DNA of 64,000 nt from Phytopseudomonas seleniipraecipitans (GTDB taxonomy: Bacteria; Pseudomonadota; Gammaproteobacteria; Pseudomonadales; Pseudomonadaceae): the NCBI RefSeq assembly GCF_900102335.1, contig NZ_FNBM01000005.1, forward strand, positions 124,001-188,000. The letters run 5' to 3'. Below are positions 54,067 through 62,106 of this stretch, in pieces (positions within the stretch are counted from its first letter, which is position 1; every line of letters starts with the position of its first letter). Below the pieces are notes generated by a model, which had not been told where the DNA came from, searched no databases, and saw nothing but the letters and a program-made list of their open reading frames with translations. The position numbers and the translations under genes are program-made.

Positions 54067-57000
54067 GCCAGGTCAATCGTCTTTCCCAGGGTGGCCGCAT
54101 CGACCGCAGCCAGCCGCTGAGCTTCAGCTTCAACGGCCAGACCTATCAGGGTTATGCCGGCGACACCCTGGCCGCCGCGCTGCTGGCCAACGGCGTCGAC
54201 GTGGTCGGCCGCAGCTTCAAGTATTCACGTCCGCGCGGCATCGTTGCTGCCGGCGCCGAAGAACCCAACGCCGTGCTGCAAATTGGCTCCACCGAGGCGG
54301 CGCAAATCCCCAACGTGCGCGCCACCCAGCAGGCGCTGTACGCAAACCTGAGCGCCACCAGCACCAACGGTTGGCCGAGCGTCAATACCGACCTGATGGG
54401 CATTCTCGGCAAGGTCGGCGGCGGCATGATGCCGCCGGGTTTCTACTACAAGACGTTCATGTACCCACAGAACCTCTGGCTGACCTACGAGAAGTACATC
54501 CGCAAGGCCGCCGGGCTCGGTCGCGCACCGAAGGAAAACGATCCGGACATCTACGATTACCTGAACCAGCATTGCGACGTGTTAGTGGTCGGCGCCGGCC
54601 CTGCTGGTCTGTCGGCTGCTCTGGCTGCTGGGCGCAGCGGTGCACGGGTGATTCTCGCTGACGAGCAGGAAGAGTTCGGCGGCAGCCTGCTCTCCACCCG
54701 CGAGATGCTCGACGACAAGCCGGCGTTGGACTGGGCACTCCAGGCCATTGCCGAGCTGCAAAAAATGCCGGAAGTGACCCTGTTGCCGCGTGCCACGGTC
54801 AATGGCTACCACGACCACAACTTTCTCACCATCCACCAGCGTCTCACCGACCACCTCGGCGAAGTCGCGCCCCTCGGTCAGCCGCGTCAGCGCATGCACC
54901 GTGTGCGTGCCGGTCGTGTGGTACTGGCCACTGGCGCTCACGAGCGTCCGCTGGTGTATGCCAACAACGACGTACCCGGCAACATGCTCGCCGATGCCGT
55001 GTCGACCTACGTGCGTCGCTATGGCGTAGCGCCGGGGCAGAAACTGGTGTTGTCGACCAACAATGATTACGCCTACCGCGTGGTACTCGACTGGCTCGAT
55101 GCCGGTCGCCAGGTGGTGGCCGTGGCCGATGCCCGCAGCAACCCGCGCGGCAGCTGGGTCGAAGAAGCGCGCCGGCGTGGCGTGCGTGTACTCACCGGCA
55201 GTGCAGTGGTCGAAGCGCGTGGCAGCAAGCGCGTCACCGGTGCGCGCATCTGCGCCATCGACCTGGCCAAGCACAAGGTCAGCAGCCCCGGCGAAGTGCT
55301 CGACTGCGACCTGATCGTCACCTCCGGCGGCTACAGTCCCGTGGTGCACCTGGCTTCGCACCTCGGCGGTCGTCCGGTATGGCGTGAAGACATTCTCGCG
55401 TTCGTTCCGGGCGAAGGCTTTCAGAAACGTCATTGCGCCGGTGCGGTAAACGGTGTGTTCGGCATGGGCGACAGCCTCGCCGACGGTTTCGAAGCCGGAG
55501 CCAAGGCGGCTGCCGAGGTCGGCTTCAAGGCCGTGACCGGTACGCTGCCGAAGGCCGAGAAGCGCATCGAGGAGGCGTCGGTTGCGCTGTTCCAGGTGCC
55601 GCACGACAAGAACAGCGCGCGTGCGCCGAAGCAGTTCGTCGATCAGCAGAACGACGTCACGGCTGCCGGTATCGAGCTGGCCACCCGCGAAGGCTTCGAG
55701 TCGGTCGAGCACGTCAAGCGCTACACCGCGCTGGGCTTCGGCACCGACCAGGGCAAGCTGGGCAATATCAACGGGCTGGCGATCGCCGCGCGTTCACTGG
55801 GCATCAGCATCGCGCAAATGGGCACCACCATGTTTCGCCCGAACTACACCCCGGTGACCTTCGGCGCTCTCGCCGGTCGCCATTGTGGCGAGATGTTCGA
55901 GCCCAAGCGTTACACCGCCCTGCAGAAATGGCACCTGGAAAACGGCGCCGAGTTCGAGGATGTCGGCCAGTGGAAGCGTCCCTGGTACTTCCCCAAGAAC
56001 GGCGAAGACCTGCACGCCGCGGTGGCCCGCGAGTGCCTGGCGGTGCGCAATGCGGTGGGCATTCTCGACGCCTCGACCCTGGGCAAGATCGACATCCAGG
56101 GCCCGGATGCGCGCGAGTTCCTCAACCGTGTCTACACCAACGCCTGGACCAAGCTGGACGTGGGCAAGGCCCGCTACGGCCTGATGTGCAAGGAAGACGG
56201 CATGGTCTTCGACGACGGCGTGACCGCGTGTTTGGCCGACAACCATTTCGTCATGACCACCACCACCGGCGGCGCCGGCCGCGTGATGGAGTGGCTGGAA
56301 ATCTACCACCAGACCGAGTGGCCGGAGCTGAAAGTGTACTTCACCTCGGTCACCGACCACTGGGCGACCATGACCCTGTCCGGTCCCAACAGCCGCAAGC
56401 TGCTGGCCGAGGTCACCGATATCGATCTGGACAAGGACGCCTTCCCCTTCATGACCTGGAAGGAAGGCAAGGTCGGAGGCGTGCCGGCTCGCGTATTCCG
56501 CATCTCCTTTACCGGTGAGCTGAGCTACGAAGTCAACGTGCAGGCCGACTACGCCCTGGGCGTGTGGGAGCAGATCATCGCGGCCGGCAAGCAGCATGGC
56601 CTGACCCCTTACGGCACCGAGACCATGCACGTGCTGCGCGCCGAGAAGGGCTTCATCATCGTCGGTCAGGACACCGACGGTTCGGTCACCCCGGACGACC
56701 TGGGCATGGGCTGGTGCGTTGGCCGCACCAAACCGTTCTCCTGGATCGGCTGGCGCGGCATGAACCGCGAAGACTGCCGCAAGGAAAATCGCAAGCAGCT
56801 GATCGGCCTCAAACCTGTGGACCCGCATAAGGTGCTGCCGGAAGGCGCACAGCTGGTATTCGATCCCAAGCAGTCGATTCCGATGACCATGGTCGGTCAC
56901 GTCACCTCCAGCTACATGAGCGCGGCGATGGGTTACAGCTTTGCCATGGCGCTGGTCAGGGGTGGTCTCTCGCGTATCGGCGAGCGCGTTTTTGCGCCGC

Positions 57001-57080
57001 TGGCCGATGGCAGCGTGATCGAAGCCGAAATCGTCAGCCCCGTGTTCTATGACCCGAAAGGGGACCGCCAGAATGTCTAA
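54063..57080 (+). CDS. soxA: Sarcosine oxidase alpha subunit SoxA
   Basis: This 1005-residue subunit starts with a ferredoxin-like domain (FSFNGQTYQGYAGDTLAAAL; SFKYSRPRG). An NAD-binding Rossmann region (CDVLVVGAGPAGLSAALAAG, about 170-190) and an FAD/NAD oxidoreductase domain follow. The C-terminus is a GcvT-type aminomethyltransferase domain (from about 600; VGILDASTLGKIDIQGPDAR, SFTGELSYEVNV) that binds tetrahydrofolate. There, formaldehyde from sarcosine oxidation becomes 5,10-methylene-THF. The ATG overlaps the soxD TGA, and soxG starts 8 nt before its own stop. Confidence 0.96.
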   Translation: MSQVNRLSQGGRIDRSQPLSFSFNGQTYQGYAGDTLAAALLANGVDVVGRSFKYSRPRGIVAAGAEEPNAVLQIGSTEAAQIPNVRATQQALYANLSATSTNGWPSVNTDLMGILGKVGGGMMPPGFYYKTFMYPQNLWLTYEKYIRKAAGLGRAPKENDPDIYDYLNQHCDVLVVGAGPAGLSAALAAGRSGARVILADEQEEFGGSLLSTREMLDDKPALDWALQAIAELQKMPEVTLLPRATVNGYHDHNFLTIHQRLTDHLGEVAPLGQPRQRMHRVRAGRVVLATGAHERPLVYANNDVPGNMLADAVSTYVRRYGVAPGQKLVLSTNNDYAYRVVLDWLDAGRQVVAVADARSNPRGSWVEEARRRGVRVLTGSAVVEARGSKRVTGARICAIDLAKHKVSSPGEVLDCDLIVTSGGYSPVVHLASHLGGRPVWREDILAFVPGEGFQKRHCAGAVNGVFGMGDSLADGFEAGAKAAAEVGFKAVTGTLPKAEKRIEEASVALFQVPHDKNSARAPKQFVDQQNDVTAAGIELATREGFESVEHVKRYTALGFGTDQGKLGNINGLAIAARSLGISIAQMGTTMFRPNYTPVTFGALAGRHCGEMFEPKRYTALQKWHLENGAEFEDVGQWKRPWYFPKNGEDLHAAVARECLAVRNAVGILDASTLGKIDIQGPDAREFLNRVYTNAWTKLDVGKARYGLMCKEDGMVFDDGVTACLADNHFVMTTTTGGAGRVMEWLEIYHQTEWPELKVYFTSVTDHWATMTLSGPNSRKLLAEVTDIDLDKDAFPFMTWKEGKVGGVPARVFRISFTGELSYEVNVQADYALGVWEQIIAAGKQHGLTPYGTETMHVLRAEKGFIIVGQDTDGSVTPDDLGMGWCVGRTKPFSWIGWRGMNREDCRKENRKQLIGLKPVDPHKVLPEGAQLVFDPKQSIPMTMVGHVTSSYMSAAMGYSFAMALVRGGLSRIGERVFAPLADGSVIEAEIVSPVFYDPKGDRQNV

Positions 57081-57702
57081 CGTCAATGTTTATCAGCAAC
57101 GCCCTACAGACATCGCCGGGCAATCGCCGCTGCACCACGCCGGCCTGCACGAGCTGGCCGGCAAGGGCCGCCAGGGCGCCGGGGTGACCTTGCGTGAGAA
57201 GAGGCTGATGGGCCATCTGGTCCTGCGCGGCGACGCCGACGATGCAGACTTCGCGGGTGGCGTGCACAAGGCTCTGGGCCTGGAACTGCCGGGGGCGTTG
57301 ACCTTGATGGCCAATGGCGACACGTCGCTGCAGTGGCTGGGCCCGGACGAGTGGCTGCTGATCGTGCCGGGTGGCACCGAGCTGGAAGTCGAGCACACGC
57401 TGCGCGAGGCCCTGGCCGGCCAGCACATCTCGGTGGTCAATGTCAGCGGTGGGCAAACCCTGCTCGAGCTGCGCGGACCGAAGGTGCGCGAACTGCTGAT
57501 GAAGTCCAGCAGCTACGACGTTCATCCGAACAACTTCCCCGTCGGCAAGGCGGTCGGCACGGTGTTCGCCAAGTCCCAGCTGGTGATTCGTCACACCGGC
57601 GAGGACACCTGGGAACTGCTCATCCGTCGCAGCTTCTCTGACTACTTCTGGCTGTGGCTGCAGGATGCCAGCGCCGAATACGGGCTGGCCGTGGAGGCCT
57701 AG
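57073..57702 (+). CDS. soxG: Sarcosine oxidase gamma subunit SoxG
   Basis: This 209-residue subunit belongs to the GcvT-related SoxG family, with blocks LQWLGPDEWLLIVPGG, VVNVSGGQTLLELRGPKVR, YDVHPNNFPVGKAVGTVF and TWELLIRRSFSDYFWLWL. It caps the alpha subunit of the heterotetramer. The start at 57073 (MSNVNVYQQRPTDIAG) overlaps the end of soxA by 8 nt. It is the last sox gene. Two dispersed repeats fill the gap to purU. Confidence 0.95.
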   Translation: MSNVNVYQQRPTDIAGQSPLHHAGLHELAGKGRQGAGVTLREKRLMGHLVLRGDADDADFAGGVHKALGLELPGALTLMANGDTSLQWLGPDEWLLIVPGGTELEVEHTLREALAGQHISVVNVSGGQTLLELRGPKVRELLMKSSSYDVHPNNFPVGKAVGTVFAKSQLVIRHTGEDTWELLIRRSFSDYFWLWLQDASAEYGLAVEA

Positions 57703-57748
57703 GCGCCCGCTTCGGTGGGGCGGCAGTATGACGGCGAAGGCAGCCCCT

Positions 57749-57839
57749 CGTAGGGTGGACGACGCTTGCCTGCGCGGCCCGATCCGTCCACCGCATTACC
57801 ATCGTGCTGGTGGACAAAAAGAGCGTTGTCCACCCTACG
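57749..57839 (-). repeat. Palindromic repeat family A, copy 2
   Basis: This 91-bp element has terminal inverted repeats (CGTAGGGTGGACGACGCTT / AGCGTTGTCCACCCTACG). It is an inverted, near full-length match to 8051-8128, with an extra GC-rich segment of about 13 bp near one end. It lies between soxG and purU. Confidence 0.78.
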
Positions 57840-57871
57840 GGCGTGAGTGTCTGCTCCCGCCTTAGCTTTAC

Positions 57872-57949
57872 CGTTCCCATGCGCGGCATGGGAACGCAGT
57901 CTATGACGCTCCAGGTCGTGCACTGCAGGTCAGCGCATGGGAGCGATCA
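57872..57949 (+). repeat. Dispersed repeat family C, copy 1
   Basis: The element opens with the palindrome CGTTCCCATGCG-CATGGGAACGC and closes with GCATGGGAGCGATCA. It resembles the intergenic element at 61801-61922 in arrangement and end sequences. It sits directly beside a family A repeat. Confidence 0.55.
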
Positions 57950-57967
57950 CTACAAGGAATCGCGTTC

Positions 57968-58825
57968 ATGAGTCGCACCCCGGATACCTGGATTCTCACT
58001 GCCCACTGTCCCAGCCTGCTGGGCACCGTGGACGTGGTGACGCGCTACCTGTTCGAGCAGGGCTGCTATGTCACCGAGCACCATAGTTTCGATGATCGCC
58101 TGGCCAGTCGTTTCTTCATCCGCGTGGAATTCCGCGCCCCGGATGGCTTCGACGAGGCGACCTTTCTGCAGGGCCTCGGCACGCATACGGCGCCATTCGA
58201 CATGCACATCGAATTGATGGCTCCCGGCTACCGCGCCAAGGTAGTGATCATGGTATCCAAGGCCGATCACTGCCTTAACGACCTGCTATACCGCCAGCGT
58301 ACCGGCCAGTTGCCGATGGACATTACCGCCATCGTCTCCAACCACCCGGACCTCAAGCCGCTGGCTGAGTGGCACGGCATTCCCTACCACCATTTTCCTC
58401 TCGACCCCAACGACAAGCCGGCGCAGGAGCGCAGGGTGATGAAGGTGGTCGAGGACACCGGCGCCGAACTGGTGGTGCTTGCCCGTTACATGCAGGTGTT
58501 GTCCGCTGACCTGTGCCGCAAGCTCGATGGTCGGGCGATCAATATTCACCACTCGCTGCTGCCCGGTTTCAAAGGCGCCAAGCCTTACCACCAGGCCTAT
58601 CAGAAGGGTGTGAAGCTGGTCGGCGCCACCGCGCACTTCATCAACAATGACCTGGACGAGGGCCCGATCATCACCCAGGGGGTAGAAAGCGTCGATCATG
58701 CGCATTATCCCGAGGATCTGGTGGCCAAAGGCCGCGATATTGAATGCTTGACCCTGGCCCGAGCCGTCAGTTATTTCCTCGAACGACGGGTATTTCTCAA
58801 CGCCAACCGCACCGTGGTGCTTTGA
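57968..58825 (+). CDS. purU: Formyltetrahydrofolate deformylase PurU
   Basis: This 285-residue enzyme hydrolyses 10-formyl-THF to THF and formate. Residues 1-85 are an ACT regulatory domain (WILTAHCPSLLGTVDVVTRY). The formyltransferase domain follows, with the catalytic Asn-His block INIHHSLLPGFKGAKPYHQA and the Asp in FINNDLDEGPIITQG. In the sox locus it regenerates THF when demethylation overloads the C1 pool. The GAGCGATCACTACAAGGAATC leader gives an AAGGA ribosome site at the ATG. Repeats separate it from soxG. Confidence 0.95.
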   Translation: MSRTPDTWILTAHCPSLLGTVDVVTRYLFEQGCYVTEHHSFDDRLASRFFIRVEFRAPDGFDEATFLQGLGTHTAPFDMHIELMAPGYRAKVVIMVSKADHCLNDLLYRQRTGQLPMDITAIVSNHPDLKPLAEWHGIPYHHFPLDPNDKPAQERRVMKVVEDTGAELVVLARYMQVLSADLCRKLDGRAINIHHSLLPGFKGAKPYHQAYQKGVKLVGATAHFINNDLDEGPIITQGVESVDHAHYPEDLVAKGRDIECLTLARAVSYFLERRVFLNANRTVVL

Positions 58826-59003
58826 CTGCGGATCTGCCGCACACAGAACGGCCACTGTCGGTTTTGTGCCCACGGCGACGACGCTCGCTGGCTAGTCTGC
58901 CTACACCTGGCGACGGTTCTGCGCCGGCACTTCACTCGGTATCCGTCCTGCCCTGATCGGCGGCTGCCGACACAGACGCTTCAATGCTCCGCTACAAGGC
59001 TCG

Positions 59004-59020
59004 CGCGACTCGCTGTCGCG
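59004..59020. promoter_or_regulatory. Inverted repeat upstream of fdhA
   Basis: CGCGAC and GTCGCG form a perfect 6-bp inverted repeat around TCGCT, 32 bp before the fdhA start. It could be an operator or a leader hairpin. Confidence 0.35.
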
Positions 59021-59033
59021 TCTTTGTATCCAC

Positions 59034-59041
59034 AAGAAGAA
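59034..59041 (+). promoter_or_regulatory. Candidate Crc/Hfq (CA) motif over the fdhA ribosome site
   Basis: AAGAAGAA matches the AANAANAA catabolite-activity motif and abuts the GGAG ribosome site of fdhA. It ends 10 nt before the ATG, so Hfq/Crc binding there would block translation. Confidence 0.5.
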
Positions 59042-59051
59042 GGAGATTCAT

Positions 59052-60251
59052 ATGTCTGGTAATCGTGGCGTCGTCTATCTCGGCGCCGGTAAGGTCGAAG
59101 TGCAAAAAATCGACTACCCGAAAATGCAGGACCCGCGCGGCAAGAAGATCGAGCATGGCGTCATCCTCAAGGTGGTCTCCACCAATATTTGTGGCTCCGA
59201 TCAGCACATGGTGCGCGGTCGTACCACGGCTCAGGTTGGCTTGGTGCTCGGCCATGAGATCACTGGCGAAGTGATCGAAAAGGGCAGCGATGTCGAGAAT
59301 CTGAAGATTGGCGATCTGGTTTCTGTGCCCTTCAACGTCGCCTGTGGCCGCTGCCGCTCCTGCAAGGAGCAACACACCGGCGTCTGCCTGACCGTCAACC
59401 CGGCGCGTGCCGGCGGCGCTTACGGCTATGTCGACATGGGTGATTGGGTGGGCGGGCAGGCCGAATACGTGTTGGTGCCGTACGCCGACTTCAACCTGCT
59501 GAAGCTGCCGGATCGCGACAAGGCGATGGAGAAAATCCGCGACCTGACCTGCCTGTCGGACATTCTGCCCACCGGCTATCACGGCGCCGTGACTGCAGGC
59601 GTTGGTCCTGGCAGTTCGGTGTACATCGCGGGTGCCGGTCCTGTTGGTCTGGCAGCCGCCGCATCTGCGCGCTTGCTGGGTGCGGCGGTGGTGATTGTCG
59701 GTGACGTCAACCCGGTTCGCCTGGCCCACGCCAAGGCCCAGGGCTTCGAAATTGCCGACCTGTCCACCGACACGCCCTTGCACGAGCAGATCGCTGCCCT
59801 GCTGGGTGAACCGGAAGTGGACTGCGCCGTCGACGCAGTGGGTTTCGAAGCCCGTGGCCACGGTCATGCCGGCGTGCAGCACGAAGCCCCGGCCACCGTA
59901 CTCAACTCGCTGATGGGCGTAGTACGAGTCGCCGGCAAAATCGGTATTCCGGGCCTCTACGTCACCGAAGACCCGGGCGCCGTTGACCAGGCGGCGAAGA
60001 TCGGCGCGCTGAGCATTCGCTTTGGTTTGGGCTGGGCGAAATCCCACAGCTTCCACACCGGTCAGACGCCGACCATGAAGTACAACCGCCAGCTTATGCA
60101 GGCCATCATGTGGGACCGTATCAACATCGCCGAAGTGGTCGGCGTGCAGGTCATCAGCCTGGACGACGCGCCGCGCGGTTATGGCGAGTTCGATGCTGGC
60201 GTGCCGAAGAAATTCGTCATCGACCCGCACAAGATGTTCAGCGCAGCCTGA
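59052..60251 (+). CDS. fdhA: Glutathione-independent formaldehyde dehydrogenase FdhA
   Basis: This 399-residue zinc-dependent MDR enzyme oxidises formaldehyde with NAD and no glutathione. Zinc ligands and binding blocks are seen in STNICGSDQHMVRGRTT (catalytic Cys), GHEITGEV (His) and the structural-zinc cysteines CGRCRSCKEQHTGVC. The NAD motif is YIAGAGPVGLAAAASARLLG. It clears formaldehyde released by GbcA. An AAGGAG site precedes the ATG, overlapped by a Crc-type A-rich motif, so catabolite control is plausible. Confidence 0.95.
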   Translation: MSGNRGVVYLGAGKVEVQKIDYPKMQDPRGKKIEHGVILKVVSTNICGSDQHMVRGRTTAQVGLVLGHEITGEVIEKGSDVENLKIGDLVSVPFNVACGRCRSCKEQHTGVCLTVNPARAGGAYGYVDMGDWVGGQAEYVLVPYADFNLLKLPDRDKAMEKIRDLTCLSDILPTGYHGAVTAGVGPGSSVYIAGAGPVGLAAAASARLLGAAVVIVGDVNPVRLAHAKAQGFEIADLSTDTPLHEQIAALLGEPEVDCAVDAVGFEARGHGHAGVQHEAPATVLNSLMGVVRVAGKIGIPGLYVTEDPGAVDQAAKIGALSIRFGLGWAKSHSFHTGQTPTMKYNRQLMQAIMWDRINIAEVVGVQVISLDDAPRGYGEFDAGVPKKFVIDPHKMFSAA

Positions 60252-60344
60252 GTAAACAAGCGGAGCCTGAGGGCTCCGCTTTCACATCCAGCCGCTGCAT
60301 GGGCAACGCTTGCTATCCTGTAAGGCCAACCCTGCAAGGTGCGC

Positions 60345-60782
60345 ATGATGAGCCTCGACCGACGTATTTCGCTGATCACCCTGGGCGTTGCCGATGTGCA
60401 GGCCAGCGCTGCATTCTACGAACGGCTGGGGTGGACGCGGTCCTCCGCATCCCAGGCGCAGATCGTTTTCATCAAGCTCAAAGGCATCGCGCTGGGCCTT
60501 TTCTCTCGCGACGAACTGGCCAGGGATGCCCAATTGCCTGAAGCCGGGCCCGCCGGTTTCTCCGGCATCACCCTCGCCCATAACCTGCAGAGCCCGGAAG
60601 CGGTCGATGCCGCCATGGCGCTCGCCATCGCAGCGGGTGGTCGCCAGGTCAAAGCGCCGGAAAAGGTGTTCTGGGGCGGGTATTCCGGCTACTTCGCCGA
60701 CCCGGATGGCCATCTCTGGGAGCTGGCGCATAACCCCTTTGCGCCGTTGGATGAGTCAGGCCATATGGTCTTGCCGGACTGA
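60345..60782 (+). CDS. VOC-family (glyoxalase-like) protein
   Basis: This roughly 145-residue single-chain protein has two beta-alpha-beta-beta-beta modules of the vicinal oxygen chelate fold: ISLITLGVADVQASAAFYE at the start and GYSGYFADPDGHLWELAHNP at the end, with the metal-ligand glutamate in the latter. The actual substrate is unknown. Starts at GTG 60339, ATG 60345 and ATG 60348 are all possible. AAGG at 60336-60339 best fits an ATG at 60345 or 60348. It lies 93 bp after fdhA. Confidence 0.8.
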   Translation: MMSLDRRISLITLGVADVQASAAFYERLGWTRSSASQAQIVFIKLKGIALGLFSRDELARDAQLPEAGPAGFSGITLAHNLQSPEAVDAAMALAIAAGGRQVKAPEKVFWGGYSGYFADPDGHLWELAHNPFAPLDESGHMVLPD

Positions 60783-60807
60783 TCCATCCGACCTGGTCGC
60801 GGCAGGT

Positions 60808-61701
60808 TCAGCCATTGGCTTCCTGCTTCAGCCGTGCGATCAACGCATCCTTTTCTTCCCACAAACCGCTGACCCATTCCTGCACGTACAGGCGAAATTC
60901 CGCGTCGTTCTGGTAATCGCCCTGCCATAGCGCAGGGTCGAGCGGTCGTGTACGGATATCCATAATCACCCGCGGCACCTGGCCGCTGATCAGCTTCCAG
61001 AAGCCGGGCGGTGTCTGCTCCGCGTAGACGATGGTGACGTCGAGAATCGCGTCCAGCTGTTCACCCAGCGCGGCCAGCACGAAGGCCACGCCACCAGCCT
61101 TCGGCTTGAGCAGATGCTGGTAAGGCGAGCCTTGCTGCGCCTGTTTGGCGGGAGTGAAACGCGTGCCTTCCAGATAATTGACCACGGTGACCGGCAGCTC
61201 GCGAAACTTCTCGCAGGCGCGCCGGGTGATGTCCAGATCCTGGCCTTTGAGGTGCGGGTATTTTTCCAGCTTGGCTTGGCTGTAGCGCCGCATGAATGGG
61301 TAATCCAACGCCCAGAACGCCAAGCCGAGAAACGGCACCCAGATCAGCTGCTGCTTGAGGAAGAACTTGAAATACGGCGTCTTGCGATTGAACGCCTGCA
61401 CCAGCGCCGGAATGTCGACCCACGATTGGTGATTGCTGATCACCAGATACGAGGTGTCCTGACGCAACTCACCGCCGCCGCGAATATCCCACTGGGTCGG
61501 CGTCAGCGCCGCAAAGATGCGCTTGCAGTTTTCCGCCCAGAACTCGGCAACCCACATCACCTGGCGTGAGCAGGCGGCCTTCAATGACTTACCCGGCAGC
61601 ACGAATTTGCCGATAGCGATCAGCAACATCGGGCCGATCAGGATCAGCGTGTTGAGCAACAGCAAGAGGATAACGGTGATGCCGGTGAGCAGGCGGCGCA
61701 T
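60808..61701 (-). CDS. 1-acyl-glycerol-3-phosphate acyltransferase-like protein (YihG type)
   Basis: This 297-residue inner-membrane acyltransferase of the PlsC superfamily has two N-terminal membrane helices (about 5-45). The NHxxxxD catalytic motif is in SNHQSWVDIP, and the EGTR substrate motif is in YLEGTRFTPAK. The length and the LKPKAGGVAFVLAALG block resemble E. coli YihG, a poly(A)-processing-linked lysophospholipid acyltransferase. The start at 61701 (MRRLLTGITVILLL) has AAGGAG upstream. It converges with the VOC gene; the next leftward gene, rsmE, lies 405 bp upstream. Confidence 0.88.
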   Translation of the reverse strand: MRRLLTGITVILLLLLNTLILIGPMLLIAIGKFVLPGKSLKAACSRQVMWVAEFWAENCKRIFAALTPTQWDIRGGGELRQDTSYLVISNHQSWVDIPALVQAFNRKTPYFKFFLKQQLIWVPFLGLAFWALDYPFMRRYSQAKLEKYPHLKGQDLDITRRACEKFRELPVTVVNYLEGTRFTPAKQAQQGSPYQHLLKPKAGGVAFVLAALGEQLDAILDVTIVYAEQTPPGFWKLISGQVPRVIMDIRTRPLDPALWQGDYQNDAEFRLYVQEWVSGLWEEKDALIARLKQEANG

Positions 61702-61800
61702 GGCAGCTCCTTGTGGGCGCGAGGCACTCATCATAAGCAGACCGCGTGCTGGCGCCAAATCGGTGCGCTGAGCAAGGTGTTAGGCGGCCACTCAACTGAT

Positions 61801-61922
61801 CGTTCCTCACGCTCTGCGTAGGAATGCCTCGGAGTCTGCGTCCTCTTTTGCATGCCGTGCGCAGGCGGAGCAAGCGCAGAGCGCATTGGCCTGAGCTACC
61901 ACGCTGGAGCGTGGGAGCCATC
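61801..61922 (+). repeat. Dispersed repeat family C, copy 2
   Basis: The element begins CGTTCCTCACGCTCTGCG-TAGGAATGC and ends with CACGCTGGAGCGTGGGAGC. The GTTCC...GCGTGGGA ends form an inverted pair resembling common extragenic elements of pseudomonads. It is related to 57872-57949. Confidence 0.55.
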
Positions 61923-61973
61923 GTAAGGTTTCAAGCGCCTGAGCAGGGCTTCAGTACCGCTGATCGGTAGCCT

Positions 61974-61997
61974 GGGTCGAGCACAGCGACACCCGGG
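61974..61997 (-). repeat. Dispersed repeat family B, inverted diverged copy
   Basis: GGGTCGAGCACAGCGACACC followed by CGGG is the reverse-complement counterpart of the family B sequence at 8003-8025. Confidence 0.45.
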
Positions 61998-62023
61998 AGG
62001 TCCACTGATCTAAGGTTGATCGG

Positions 62024-62046
62024 GGCGCGTAGCAGGCGCCTTTTTT
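62024..62046 (+). terminator. Orphan plus-strand terminator
   Basis: GGCGC pairs with GCGCC around GTAGCAG, followed directly by TTTTTT. All neighbouring genes are on the minus strand. Confidence 0.55.
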
Positions 62047-62106
62047 CATCCACTACCGCGAAGCCGGGGCTGGCAGGGCGATAAAGCACCGGCTACACGC
62101 CGAGGA

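Larger units (their letters stand above)
61702..62106. other. Intergenic region with repeats and an orphan terminator
   Basis: These 405 bp between plsC-like and rsmE, which read the same way, hold a family C repeat (61801-61922), an inverted diverged family B repeat (61974-61997) and a plus-strand intrinsic terminator (62024-62046) that serves no annotated gene. No coding frame is supported. A plus-strand small RNA ending at that terminator is possible. Confidence 0.55.
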
